Origin: Plumapathes pennacea
Taxonomy: Eukaryota; Cnidaria; Anthozoa; Antipatharia; Myriopathidae
Length of the DNA: 64,000 nucleotides
Direction of reading: 5' to 3'
NCBI GenBank assembly: GCA_964036295.1
Contig: OZ038465.1
Location: 21,014,331-21,078,330 of the forward strand
The position numbers and the translations under genes are program-made. The stretch's first letter is position 1; every line of letters starts with the position of its first letter. Positions 32,507 through 44,669 of the stretch are shown one piece after another. Below the pieces are notes generated by a model. It was given only the letters and a program-made list of their open reading frames with translations, was not told where the DNA came from and made no database searches.

Positions 32507-33261
32507 ACTAAAGAATACCCCGCATTTTTTGGAGCACCCCTAGAAAACAGTGGATACGCGGATACGCAGTCAAGCTAGACCACCCTGATCAGTAGAACGA
32601 GGAATACATTGGAGTTAGACCACCCCTCCCCCTACGTTTTTGAGGTATATCTGGAATTGGATACGCGGATACGCAGAGGTTTTAGACCACCCCTCCCCCT
32701 AAGTTTTTTAAGTATACCTGGAAGTGGATACGCAGTGGAGTTAGACCACCCCTCACCTTAAGTTTTTGAAGTATATCTGGAAGTGGATACGTGGATACGC
32801 AGTGGGGTTAGACCACCCATCCCCTTAAGTTTTTGAGGTATATCTGGGAGTGGATACGTGGATATGCAGTGGATTTAGACCACCCCTCCCCCTACGTTTT
32901 TGAAGGTGGAGCTAGACCACCCCTTCCTAATTTTTTGAAGTATATCTGGAAGTGGATATGCGAAAATAGACCAGTTGACTTTGACCCAAAATACGCAGAA
33001 TGAGCATAAGCCACTTCCCTAAAGACGCATGCTCCACTGCGTATCCACTTCATATAGTACTTCAAAAACAAAGGGGGAGGAGTGGTCTAACTCCACTTCA
33101 AAAACTAAGGGGGAGGGGTGGTCTACCTCCACTGCGTATCCACGTATCCACTTTATATAATACTTCAAAAAGTTAGGGGGAGGGGTGGTCTGACTTCACA
33201 GCGTATCCGCTTATCCGGATACATGGACAGCCCTTCTGGAAGTCCGGGGTATTCTGTAGTT
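32507..33261. mobile_element. MITE-like element with tandem arrays in opposite orientation
   Basis: The ends are aactaaagaatacccc (left) and its near inverse ggggtattctgtagtt (right), with possible TA target sites. The left half holds about six units of 60-68 bp (gtggatacgcggatacgcag...gttagaccacccctccccc), and the right half holds three units of the same sequence inverted. Confidence 0.75.
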
Positions 33262-33473
33262 TAGTGTATGAGTGTTATAATGATAATTTTTAGTTTAATC
33301 AAGGTGTCAAAAGAGCAAGGTGTCAAAAGCCAAGTTCTTTATACTGTGTGATATTTTTATGGTGAGAAACTGGAAGTCTCTCTTGGGAGTTCCGCTCTTG
33401 TCCCCTACTTTCCATTTTATATTCTGGTCTCGACCCAACTCACGCCGTGAGCTCACTGGCAATGCCAGTCTAG

Positions 33474-34495
33474 TTTGGGGGTAATCTCCAATGGCTGTTG
33501 AGTGTGGGAAGAATGTGAAGAAAAACATCTGTTTACAAATTATTTCAAAGAAAATGTTAAAGTTACATTTATTGAAGCATAATCTACAAAATTTCATATA
33601 CTTAAAAATACATTGTGATATTTGAAAATATAAACATTCAGCTATAGAACTTGTGCTCTGTAAGTTCCATTGTTAAAATATGAAAATATAAAAAAAACGA
33701 AGCAGGGGGAGTTTGGTTGATGTAGTCAAACATTGCCACACATGCCTGTTAAATCCACTGGAGTTCAGCTTTATTTGTTGGTATGCCTGGGGTTCGTACA
33801 AATCAGTAAACATCATCCACTTATAAGAAACCATATTTTTCCAAGTTAGCCTAAGAGGATTCTTATATATTTTGTGTCTACTGAGAATTTAGGCTATTTA
33901 GGTTCTTATAAATGGGTTCATATTTTCTTCAGAGAAAAAGTACTTGTTGTTGGTCAAGCAACTGTAGTCTATATGGGTATGGTTCCATTCTTATGTATAA
34001 GAAACAAGTAACAGATAATATGTATGTCTAAAAATTTATGTAAGGCTACATTGATTCTAAGTAAATACTGTACACACCCTGCTCTAGGTCCTTTGTTTTA
34101 GTACGGGTTGTTTATGCCCTTTACACTGAAACAAAACTAAACTACTTTTAAACACCAATATTGATGCCTGGTAAGGTTGCACATTCATGCTGTACCACAC
34201 AATTTCAGTATAAATTCAAGTTTTTAAAATATCCACTGCAGAAGTGATTTCCATTTTTAGGGTGAACAGGTTCTTAAATAATGGAGGTTTAAATGCCAAA
34301 AATTTAGCCTACAGGTTCCTGGTTCTTATACGTGGGTGTGTACTGTGTGCAAGCAGTAAAATTTTTTTAATGTGATAAAGACATTGGGCACGTTACTGCT
34401 GACAGTATCGCAGTTCTGTCAGTGATGTACATACAACCAATGAAAATGTTTATATACAATACAAGAAGATAATTATACAGTCATGATGTCTTTCC
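33474..34495. other. Flank of Harbinger remnant, no gene seen
   Basis: AT-rich; may include the 3' UTR side of the Harbinger element. I could not find its terminal inverted repeats. Confidence 0.35.
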
Positions 34496-36586
34496 TTAGT
34501 TCAACATTCCCATAATATGCACCATCTTTTGTTCAGCCCTTCTGTGAAGAGGATGTGCAGAACCATTATTGTCATCATCACCAAAGTATCCTTCACCAAA
34601 GCCATCGTTAATCAGACAAAGATTATGTAGAACAAATGCTGAAATTATTAATAACAGCATAAGTTCAACACTTAAGTGATCAAGGAACCGAAGTTTCCTC
34701 CACTGCTTGATTAGTTGGTTGCATCTTTCTACTGTCTGTTGCACAGAGGAAAGTCTGTAACTGAAATGTCGTTGGTCTGCTATCAAGTGTCCATTGTTCC
34801 TAAATGGAGTGATAAGCCACATAGAGTAAAAACGAGATGCCATTTATGATTAAATTGCAAAATGCCAAGTACAAGATATTAAATGCAAACCATGTAAGCA
34901 GACTCCATTGTGTTTTTATATATTCATGTGCAGCCTGGCCACTAATATGGTGTGAGTGAATAATTGTAAAGTAGTAAACAATTAACACTTTTGTTATAAC
35001 TTTCTTACTTTGTCTTGTACAACAATTTGTACAAGAAACCACTAGTGTAACTCAAACCACTTATTATGCATTTTGCAAAACCCTTTGAGCCACCTTAACA
35101 ACATCAGCATTATCATACCTCCAGAGCACATTGTAAATATAAGGACAGAAAGACACATTACAATTGAACATGACAAGGGCTGTTTACTTTAATTTACTCA
35201 CATCAAAAATATGGATTCGAATATTTTGCATCATCTCAAAATCCATCAAATCTTGTTTGATGGATTTTTGCAAAAGAAACCATTGAACTGATCAAACCCA
35301 TCTCAGACAAAAAAGGATATATGATTTGTAACTAAAGCCTTCTTACGTGGACAGGGGATATCCTCCATCTCCTAATAAGTGTGTGTCACTAGGGAACCGG
35401 TCGATTGCTTCAAGGAACACAAAGGAGTTGTGCAAAATCCTGGAGTCATGAACTGAACCAGGCCACCCAGCCAAGACATCCAATATGACCATTTTTTCAT
35501 CACGGACGACCTGTGAATCATGAAATGCAATCTACCATCAGAACAACAGTATTTTAACTGGCAATTAACAGTGTGTACAGTATAATATTTTTATCCAATC
35601 TCACTTGCACTAAACAAACTACCTGAAGAAATTTAATAGATTCTCCAAACATGGAAAAGCAGACATGCAAATGCAAAACTTACCTGGACTTTTGGTGAAT
35701 GGTACTTTTTTATGCTTCTGGCTTTTTCACTGGTGCTCTAATTGCAATGTGAGTACCCTCTGTCAGACCAATAACATTGGGAATTCCACTGGTTTCTTCT
35801 ACTGCTGCTGATATCTCCTGTCTGTGTTGAGCTTTGGATGTCGAGCATAATAACAGCATTAAAAACTGTCACCAGTTGCTCTTTTTACTTAATCCATTGC
35901 TGTTTATCCCATTGGTGTTTGTAATATTTAACTAACCAAGTGTAAGATTAGGGGTGTGACTAGAAACACTTAGCAATTTTATTCCACATCATTTTAAGTA
36001 GAGATGAAACAACTGCTACACTTAGGTGACTGTCTACTCGAATAACATTTTTCATCATGATTACATACTTCATGGCGATTAACATTCCGTTTGAACATAA
36101 GCTTACCGTCGGGCCACTTGATGTAGGTAGCACATAGATACCCAAGAGCACAGCGCTTAGGGTTATGTATAATCGGTCAGCGACTAGTCTTGATACCTCT
36201 TGGTTGGCCATCGTTCACAGGAAGATGAGCACCTGCTTTTCAGGAGGAATACGTTCTCTTCCTCTGTTGGTAGTTGGAAATCCCCCTGTGTTGACGACTT
36301 CTGGGCAAAGCAACTCAAATGAGGCACGAGTCAGTCTGAAATGACTTTGAAATTCGCTTGGGCTATAAGTGGGTATGGTGGCCTCAAAATAGCCTAACAC
36401 TCGATTTAAATTTCTCCGAACAAAGCACGAAGTGGCACCTAAAATCGGGAAGTCGTCACCGTCATCTAAAAGGTCATCCACGATTTCTGATTCTTCAGAT
36501 TCTTCACATTCAACGTTCATGTCCTCCATGCTCCATGATGGTTTCAGAAAATCAGCGGGAGAATGAGGGCAGGGATGTCCGCACAC
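34496..36586 (-). pseudogene. PIF/Harbinger transposase (HARBI1-like nuclease), degraded, multi-exon
   Basis: Segments in order: about 36586-36107 (acidic N-terminus, then FQSHFRLTRASFELLCPEV and PPEKQVLIFL, TGA where the family has Trp, then MANQEVSRLVADR, a frameshift and YIKWPDG before a GTAAGC donor); about 35815-35684 (SGIPNVIGLTEGTHIAIRAP, donor GTAAGT); 35510-35347 (VILDVLAGWPGSVHDSRI, DTHLLGDGGYPL, donor GTAAGA); about 34828-34496 (WLITPFRNNGHL, RQTVERCNQL-like, FVLHNLCLI). The first DDE aspartate (normally DGTHI) reads E-G-T-H-I, followed by a one-base frameshift, and the acceptor before WLITPF has lost its AG. Clearly dead. Confidence 0.85.
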
Positions 36587-37250
36587 ACCCTCACCCCCAA
36601 ATCAACAAAAAAATGAAGAAGGATGGCACCTGGTTCCTTTGCTTGGCTAATCCTATACGATCCCTCAACCATTCATCTTGTATACAGATAGAGTGTTTGA
36701 TCCTCAAAAAAATGCTTGCACACACCGGCCATCTTGAACGCTTATTGCGCGGGCTCAAGCATTTACCCCTCCCTACCCCACTGCGGTCAAATACTGGGAC
36801 AAGCAACTCCAAGCGTACAATATACTACGTTGGTTTTTGTTGCAGCTTTCTATGAAGATTGTCCTTACTACAGTACTGAATGTCTATGAAGATTGTCCTT
36901 ACTACAATATTGAATGTCGCCAGTGGTTCTGGGATCAAACTGGAAATCACGTCTGGGCATAACGCCCACCCCCTCACCCAGGGGCAGATAAATGCTACTT
37001 GAAACCATAGGTGTCAGGTGGCGCGGAATTAAATTAGTACAGTTGTAGTGTGTGGCTTCGTTCCTCGCTTCTTTCGTTGGACCAGCTATCTTTGTCAACT
37101 GAAATATTGGTGAGTTTGTTTGTTGTCGCTTTGAAAGTCTGTTCCCACGCATTTTATGTTATTTCGTTTAAGCAAAGTGTCTCAAGAGACAGAGAACCTG
37201 CCAGGGCTAGCTTTGAACAAGCGTCACCTCGTGTGTTGTGTGGAAATACT
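36587..37250. other. Intergenic with short duplication
   Basis: tctatgaagattgtccttac is duplicated near 36848 and 36882. No gene seen. Confidence 0.4.
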
Positions 37251-37435
37251 TATTATATAGACACGAGTGTTTTACTGGAAAATATACCGTGCGTAAAATC
37301 CATACGAAACTACATCCGGGACCCGAGTGGCGTATTTTCCATATCCTCACTAGTGAGGATATCCTTGGCATCATTTCCCGCTTTTGCACGGTTGCTTGTG
37401 CAATTTCTCGTAAAACACTCGTGTCTAATATAATA
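37251..37435. mobile_element. MITE, about 185 bp, TIR tattatatagacacgagtgt
   Basis: The left TIR at 37251-37275 is mirrored at 37410-37435 with one or two differences. A small internal palindrome tcctcactagtgaggata lies near 37345-37362. Confidence 0.8.
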
Positions 37436-37443
37436 AAAAGAAA

Positions 37444-37543
37444 ATTACACGGCGGCTTGAAGATATGGATTTTATTTTCTCGTGGTAAAAACAATATTTT
37501 ACCACTCGAAAATAAAATTCACATCTTCGCGCCGCCGTGTAAT
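37444..37543. mobile_element. 100-bp near-perfect palindrome (attacacggcggc ends)
   Basis: attacacggcggc at the left is mirrored by gccgccgtgtaat at the right; gaagatatggattttatttt against aaaataaaattcacatcttc; apex near 37493. It begins 8 bp after the previous MITE, so the two may be one composite. Confidence 0.85.
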
Positions 37544-37659
37544 ATCCTATATGAATTATGCTGTGAGCCTGTGACAGTCTTCAAAATGCTTCAGCTTAAA
37601 ATGTTTCTTCCATTAATTTTGATCATGTAGCCTTTGTTTTGCAATGGTTATCCCCGAGC

Positions 37660-37745
37660 GAAGCGAAGGTAATAATCACGACGCTAATGCAGCATAGTCG
37701 CCTTATTTGAAGACTCCAAGCATGTCGCCATCTCGAAATTTTATG
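37660..37745 (-). repeat. Dispersed repeat fragment
   Basis: ccccgagcgaagcgaagg...cgccatctcgaaatt, shared with 54228-54345 (+ orientation equal) and with 13400-13510 and 20320-20410. Confidence 0.6.
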
Positions 37746-37894
37746 TTCGTGTACACGTGTGTTTGTGTGTGGTACGACTTTTTAGGCCAGGTGCCTAAGG
37801 CAATAAACGTAATAATTATGGATTAGCGTCTCTGCCAGTGTTTTTACTGACGGAAGAAAAAAAGATTTGGACGAAGTAATAATTGTATGTAACT

Positions 37895-38060
37895 GCTTTT
37901 ATGAAAATGAATTTTAAAACTGGAAAACTTGAAACAGAATGGTCTCGTGAAGCTTGTCTTCAAAAGAGAAGGGAACAGGCACGGGAAAGGCGAAATTGTG
38001 AAACAATAGAACAGTGCCAAATTCGTCTTGAGAAAAGACGACAAACATGTTATAACGTAC
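37895..38060 (+). pseudogene. Second copy of the repeat-protein N-terminus
   Basis: Encodes KLETEWSREACLQKRREQAR then RNCETIEQCQIRLEKRRQ, parallel to the - strand remnant near 13095-13245. Interrupted after Cys-Tyr by unrelated sequence containing a tatcagaccgg hairpin (38130-38172). Confidence 0.5.
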
Positions 38061-39131
38061 ATTATTACACGACTAGACTGCTGAGCGGGCCTATACAGAA
38101 AATCCACCAATCAGATCGCTCCTTTGCCGGTCTGATATTTTCTAAGTATCAGACCGGCTGTATCAGACCGGGTATGATCACATAAGATTACGCATGTTTT
38201 TCTGAGCTGAAAAAATAATCAATATGGCAGATCAAGCTCGGGTAATAAGGAATATTAAATGACCACATTTATAACGGAAACGGAAATGAAATTTGAAGAA
38301 AACCATACAAGTGCGGCTGTCAAATTTGATGAGCATTTGACGCTTGCAGCCAAGGTTGAATCGTCGAGTCTGCAGCTAAAAAGTTTTTGTAGTTTGAATT
38401 CTTCTTATTGACTTGTGAATGGTGAAGAGGATAACTGGTTGAGTTCTGCGGAAAGTAGCATGGAGGAAGTTAATGCGGAAAGTTTCTCGTAACTTGCTGA
38501 AACGGATGGCAACGAACAGAGTCGCTCGCAAAACTTGACATTGTCTTCTTCAAAGTTAAGCGAAAGATATAAGTTCTCCTCGGAGCCAGAAACAATCTTC
38601 ATGTAAGTCAGTAGCCTTTCAGTCCTGAATTCTCTAATTTCCAAAAGATGTAAATTTTAACTGCTTGTCGTTCCAACAAAGCTTCCTGGGACTCTTACAG
38701 GACTACTTTCAAAATGGTGGTGGCGGTCACCGCCATTTTGTTTTGAATTCATGAATTTGCCGAGGTGCGTACTGAGCTGAGTAGCAGGTAAGGATTGGCG
38801 TTTTTAAACAATTAAAATTGTTTGTTTTCTACGACAGTACAGAGTAAGACTGGTCAATCTTCGTGGACTTCTGATGCATCCGCAAATTGTAGTTTTTGTC
38901 TTTCAACCCACTCGTTTTACTTGTTTCCTTTGGCTTCGCTAAAGTTGGTGGTTTCTCCTGTACTTTTCTATCACATTTTGTTCACATAAATAAAAGAAAA
39001 GTGTAGATCGGGTCTGTATGTTCTAAGCTTGCGAGATTTGTACTCTGAGATTTCTTGTTTACGACTTACGCACGGCATAAAATTTTACCGATGGTGCAGG
39101 TTTCAATGATCACAAAGTCGTGTAATAAATC
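38061..39131. other. Mostly unassigned; hairpin and short dispersed repeats
   Basis: A tcagaccgg/ccggtctga hairpin at 38128-38170 is shared with 45918-46000 and 46505-46570. The segment 38290-38390 (ttgatgagcatttgac...gctgcagctaaaaag) is an inverted relative of 47165-47260. No gene. Confidence 0.4.
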
Positions 39132-39268
39132 TCTTATTGACCGAGTTTGCTCGGGACCGTACTGGGAGAATATCGGCCCTCGGTCTTTTTTGTACGGACC
39201 TTGGTCCGTACTGTCAAGACCTCGGGCTGATATTCTCCCAGTACGGCCCTCGCACTCGGTCAATAAGA
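39132..39268. mobile_element. MITE, 137-bp palindrome, TIR tcttattgaccgag
   Basis: The TIR is mirrored at 39255-39268. The gtactgggagaatat/atattctcccagtac stems match. Relatives occur near 46945-47065. Confidence 0.8.
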
Positions 39269-39279
39269 TATATGCATCA

Positions 39280-39660
39280 TGAACAGAAGCGTGCCGAAGA
39301 AACGGCGCTTGAAAGCAAATTGGGAGCTTCAGACGCCGATTTGTGTTAAACTCAGATACTTATTCAGAAAGGACAAGCAACAAAGGTTAGTCAGTGGAAA
39401 TTGAACAATCACTGTGACAAATATATTCTACCCATATCTTGTAACTCGTTTACTTCAAGAATGACTATTAGAATCTGTATGCTGATCATTTTCCCTCAAA
39501 GTATTGTTTTAATACGCAGTTTCAGCTACCGTATTCACTCAGAGCATTCGGAACTTGGATTCTTGAAAGATTTAGTCAGATGTCTTATTTTTTCTTTCAA
39601 GACTAAAACTGTAACAAATGCTGTAATCTGACAATCTGTGGTGATTGCAGCGAGAATGGT
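39280..39660 (+). repeat. Fragment of the repeat-protein-bearing Helentron-like family
   Basis: Carries catgaacagaagcgtgccga, ggacaagcaacaaaggttag and tttctttcaagactaaaact blocks that also occur, inverted, at 12580-13070. Confidence 0.55.
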
Positions 39661-39889
39661 TCGCAAGCCCTTAGAAGTATGACTAGGTCTGAAGCCCGTG
39701 TATAATTTGAAGTAAACCGTTCAAGTTTTGCTTTGATTCTGGGAGAAAGCATGCTGTTTTGAGCGGGTTCACATACAAAGCAATTTGAGCTCATTAAATA
39801 TGCATGTCTGAGTCTGGAGCATGCAGTCCAGAGTAAAAACAAATTGCACAGGAAGCCTATTTAATTGTACTGCCTATGAATTCAAAATT

Positions 39890-40425
39890 GGAAAATCAGT
39901 GTTCCTTTTTTCCTGTACTACAACAGCTGACCAACTTCAGAATTTGAGTATTAAATTTTGAGAACATGCTTGGCAGACTGTATGAATTAATTTCGCCGTA
40001 GTACGGTAAAAATAGAACACTGATTTTCCCCTTAAGAGTCTTGAATGATTTAGTTAGATGTCTTTTTTTTCTTTCAAGACTAAAACTGTACAAACAAATG
40101 CTGTAATCTGACACGTGGTGATTGCAGTGAGAATCGTTCACAAGTATTAAATTTTGAGAATGTGCTTGGCAGACTGTGTGAATTAATTTGACTTGCCGAT
40201 CGTGGGAAATACGTACTTCGCCATGCAATCGACTCTTTTTTTCAACGCAAAAGTATAACACACACCATTCTTTTTCTCCTTCCTTTGCGAGTAGCACTTC
40301 ACTCAAAGAAAAGATTGAGTCAACATTTTGGTAAAACAAAGGCTACTCTTGTTGGGAGTACCAATGTAAAAGTCCCATCAATGGCAGAGTGAGGGGGTAT
40401 TTGCGATTATCGTATTTCTAGTTAA
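39890..40425 (+). repeat. Single-orientation relative of the 10640-11390 inverted repeat
   Basis: Shares agattgagtcaacatt, cacaccattctttttctcc and ggcagagtgagggggtat with it, and ends gattatcgtatttCTAG before T. Confidence 0.6.
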
Positions 40426-42008
40426 ATAGAAATATAAAATATGCTGAAATAGCCCTGAGCATTGAGTTTGTTTGTCACAAGTGGACTGAACACCCTGTGA
40501 ACAAGTCTTTTGTTACATTTATCACTTTTAATTTTAGGTTTGTTACAGAGCGTGAATACTCAAAAGTCTGATAGAAGAATTGCATTCAGTAAAAACACAA
40601 AATAAAACATAACTATAGAAGCAAAGCCTGGATTAATCATGGCCTCTGATTAGAATTAAGTGTTTGAAGTTAAGCTGTCAAAATCGAATTGCATTAATAA
40701 ATAAGTCATGCATTACTCTTTTCTTGCTGGCTGACCCTTTCACTCCTAAGCTAAAAATGCAGAAACCCTCAACTCTTAAGAAGCAATTTGTATGAGTGTT
40801 ATAACAATAATTTATAGTTTAATCAGGTTTCATTTGGGCAAGGTGTCAAAAGCCAAGTTCTCTTTACTGCATGATAATTTTCTGGTGAGAAACTAAAAGT
40901 CTCTCTTGGGAGTCTTGCTCTTGTCCCTACTTTCCATTTTAGTATGTTCTGATCTCATTCACATTGGCTTGGTGTCTAGATTATACCATGGGAGTTGGTA
41001 GAAATGTATTAATTGGGTACTGAAAGGGGGGCATATTTTTCAGCAGTGAGATTAACAGGGGGTACTGTAAGTCTTTTTTGCAGCATTTTCTGGAAAACCA
41101 CTGCCCTCAGTGGACATAATAAATGAGTGGTCCCTTATTAGTGGTTGAAATCCTGACCAGTGCTAACCTAGCTTCTTTTCTCTTTTGTTTTTGGTCAGCA
41201 ATGAACAGTGTGTATACCTGCTGTTGTAGGGCTTGGTGAATCAGGAAGTTATGATGGTTGAACCCTGAAACCTAGAAGTGATTCCTTGAACCTGCTTTGC
41301 ATCAGTGAAGCTCTGAGTACGGTATCTGGTGCACTATGTAATTGTATGCAATTGTTGACTTTTTTGCCTCATTGTATTTAACTTTCCTATCTCCTAAACT
41401 CAAATAACCAGCTTAAATATACAGTGTTCAGTACCATAAAATCCTTCCTCCATCTGAAAAGGCAAATTCATCATTTGGTGGTGCTACAGTGGGGTCATAA
41501 GAGCTGGTTTTAGTTTGGATTGGCTGAAGCTGGATGACATGGCACTTTCAAGTTAGCAATTATTTGTCAAAAGTATCCAGGGATGGCACAAACAACTTAT
41601 GTTTGTTCACAATTTGGGGCCTGGGACAGAGATTGGATCACATTTTCACCTTTCTAGAATGATCCTGATTTTGTTGAAATATACTGTCTTTAGGTAGGGG
41701 GGGAATGGTTTATATCATTCATCTCCCTTCCTTGAATGGCCACTGATAAGTACATTATGTGATGAAGTGATGGGTATATTGCATTGCAGTCTTGGGTACT
41801 ATACCAAAACTCCTTTCACTCCATGTCCATCCCTCAAAATTCTTAGTTCCTAATATTACTCTCTCACACATGATGTTGTAATATCCCTTTATTACAATTT
41901 CTCTACATTCTATCTTCATTCTCTTATCTAATTAATTATGCTCTTGACCCTCATCATTCCTCTTTCCTGTTATAGTGCCAATTATCAATTTTAGATTCTT
42001 AGATTTTT
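40426..42008. other. Older Helentron-like fragment to about 40990, then nothing recognised
   Basis: 40430-40960 retains degenerate family blocks (gttacagagcgtgaatactc, aggtgtcaaaagccaagttc) and a decayed 3' end near 40970-40985. 41000-42008 shows no repeat or gene. Confidence 0.45.
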
Positions 42009-42835
42009 GCTCACGGGTGCCTGGGGCCCAGCGTGAGCTTAAAAACGCAAATTTTTATTATTATTTTTTTCTTTTTTGTCGGTCGAGAATGGGCACACGG
42101 TGATTGGTTCATATTATCACATGCTAAGCGATGACGTAATTGACTTCACTAAACAACTCGAGATGTGGCCAGTGAATTGCTTGTTACTTGTGTGTAAAAG
42201 TTAACTGCATCCCATCCAAACTCAACACCATTTGGCTCTGTGGAATATGCACGGATAAACTGGATTTTTGGGAACGATTTTGGCTTGCATCCACCACGGA
42301 AGCTTTGAGAATAGCCGTAAACAAATATTTGATGGATACCGCTAGGGGATTGCTAATATCTCTGTCGCCGATAAATATTTAGTCCCGACGAAACTTTCTG
42401 TGGCGACACGAAATACTTTTGGGAAGATAACAGGGCGAAAACAGAAACCAAAGCTATGGTGAGATTTAGCCGTAAAACAATGATGCTTTATGCTTTACTC
42501 TGTACATGACATCTGTTGCCTCAAAAATTCTTCTGCGTATTCGTACATTGTCTGTTAAAGTGTTTCTTTCATTCAATCATGTAGCCTTTGTTTTGCATTG
42601 GTCATTGAATACCAGAAATGAAAAATACACTGAAATAATTCTGAGGATTGAGTTTGCAGTCACAAATGGACTGAACACACTGTGAACAAAACTGCAATAA
42701 TGTTGTAAACATCTCTCGTGTGACATTCCTCGCTTTCAATTTTATATTTGTTACAGAGCACGAATACTCGAAAGCCTGATAGAAAAAATGTATTGCGTTA
42801 ATAAAAGAAAACACATAAGTAGTGAAGCGAAAAAG
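42009..42835 (+). mobile_element. Helitron/Helentron-like copy with 5' hairpin; uninterrupted empty site
   Basis: The hairpin at 42009-42038 (GCTCAC...GTGAGC) is followed by all 5' blocks and the attgcttgttacttgtgtgt junction, which is the unoccupied form of the insertion site at 31511-31922. It stops near 42830 and abuts a second copy. Confidence 0.65.
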
Positions 42836-43740
42836 TTAACTGCATCCCATTCAAACTCAACACCATTTGGCTCTGTGGAATATGCACGGATAAACTGGAT
42901 TTTAGGAAAAGATTTTGGCTCGCGTTCACCGCAGAAGCTTTGAGAATAGCCGTAAACAAATGTTTGATGGATACCGCTGGGGGATTGCTAATATCTCTGT
43001 CGCTGATAAATATTTAGTCCCGATGAAACTTTCTGTGGTGACACGAAATACTTTTGGGAAGATAACAGGGCGAAAACAGAAACCAAAGCTATGGTGAGCT
43101 TTAGCCGTAAAACAATGACGCTTTATGCTTTACTCTGTACATGACATCTGTTGCCTCACAAAAATTCTTCTGCGTATTCGTACATTGTCTGTTGAAGTGT
43201 TTCTTTCATTCGATCATGTAGCCTTTGTTTTGCAATGTTCATTAAATACCAGAAATGAAAAATACACTAAAGTAATTCTGAGGATTGAGTTTGCAGTCAC
43301 AAATGGACTGAACACACTGTGAACAAAACCGCAATAATATTGTAAACATCTCTCGTGTGACATTCCTCGCTTTCAATTTTATATTTGTTACAGAGCACGA
43401 ATACTTGAAAGCCTGATAGAAGAAACATATTGCGTTAATAAAAGAAAACACATAAGTAGTGAAGCGAAGGCTGGATTAATCGTGGCCTCTGATTAGAAAT
43501 TAGAGTCGAGGTCAAACTGTCATAATCGATTGTGCATAAAAAGATATGTCATGCATTCTCAAGATGCAGGGTCGCTCAACCTTTAAGAAGCAAGTGTATG
43601 AGTTTTGTAATAATTTTTAGTTTAATCAAGGTGTCAAAAGCCAAGTTCTCTATACTGTGTGATATTTTTATGGTGAGAAACTGGAAGTCTCTCTTGGGAG
43701 TTCCGCTCACGCCGTGAGTTCACTGGCAAGGCCAGTCTAG
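42836..43740 (+). mobile_element. Helitron/Helentron-like copy, directly repeated, with 3' end
   Basis: Restarts at aaagttaactgcatcccatt and ends with hairpin 43723-43735 and CTAG 43737-43740 followed by T. It is very similar to the preceding 650 bp, suggesting tandem arrangement or end bypass. Confidence 0.65.
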
Positions 43741-44302
43741 TTGAACTTACAATGACAGTGAACAGGTTAACAATATTATTATCTGGTGCTTTTTGTACAC
43801 TTGTTCTGAACCCCTTACTGGATATCCCTAAAAGTCCACAAGTCAGTTATAGTGCATGGGTGGAATGACATTTCTGGAGGTTGGGGAGATCTTCAGGGAT
43901 TAAGGTGTGGGTTGACCTTTAAGGTGCGCATGTATTGTAACTGGAAATCAGTGGGTGGGAAAGAAGGAAAGAAGGTTAGGCACAAGGCTAGGTGATGGTT
44001 GCACACAAGTAAGTAATGGTTGCACAACCCCTCTCATAGTCATCCCAGCTCCCCTCACCTACAACACCCTTACTGTCCCATCTCCCAAACTTGCTCTATG
44101 ACTTGGTCCCTGTCCACTCACTGTTAGACTAACTCTAACATTGCAAAAGGTGGAAGTCAGTGATGGGACCAGCTCACTAAGCATTTTCCATACAAATTAC
44201 CTATGAACATTTACATTGGAAACCATGATTTGTTGCAAGAGATCCAGTATTTTACCCAACCTCTAACCAGGTGCATACTGGAAAAGAAACTGATTAACGT
44301 AC
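43741..44302. other. Gap, no gene seen
   Basis: Single-copy-looking sequence next to the candidate exon at 44303-44484. Confidence 0.3.
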
Positions 44303-44484
44303 ATCCAAGCCTCTTCTGCCACGGATTTATCAAAATTTGGGCATTGGGTGTATAGGCTAGGTACTAGCTCTTGCAGCAGATTAAGGGTTCCAATACATGA
44401 TTGCACATAATTTGCATGATGGATGCTCACCATGTTGGTTCCATTAAAGACATTAATCTTGCGGGATGTGCCAAAGGTCATGAG
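44303..44484 (-). CDS. Candidate coding exon of unknown gene (60 codons)
   Basis: Not recognised. On the - strand, AATAATAG acceptor then CTC ATG ACC..., an open frame reading MTFGTSRKINVFNGTNMVSI and TLNLLQELVPSLYTQ to a GTACGT donor after GGAT. The composition is more protein-like than neighbouring frames and the splice sites are good. It could equally be a fragment of a transposon ORF. No adjoining exon was found within 1 kb on either side. Confidence 0.25.
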
Positions 44485-44669
44485 CTATTATTAGGAGTGG
44501 TCATTGACACATTTGCTAACAACAACAATTGTATATTTATCTGATTTATCTAATTCATTGAAAAGCGAATCTTGGGTGCTAACTGCTAGGGTGCTGACTT
44601 TCAAAATGAAGCTGTGTTCATTTGGCTTTTGAACCACAGTGAAGTGAGATATCACAGATGGTCATTTGG

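Larger units (their letters stand above)
31400..33473 (+). mobile_element. Helitron/Helentron-like copy carrying two nested insertions
   Basis: Family blocks run from ggtgattggttcatattatc (31420) through aactcaacaccatttggctc (31958) to the 3' hairpin at 33456-33468 and CTAG at 33470-33473 followed by T. The copy is split by the GC-rich element 31511-31922 and the inverted-array element 32507-33261, so it predates both. Confidence 0.65.

Noticed and set aside
36358-36855. 165-codon + strand frame
   Set aside because: Antisense to the Harbinger N-terminal exon, whose - strand reading matches the family.
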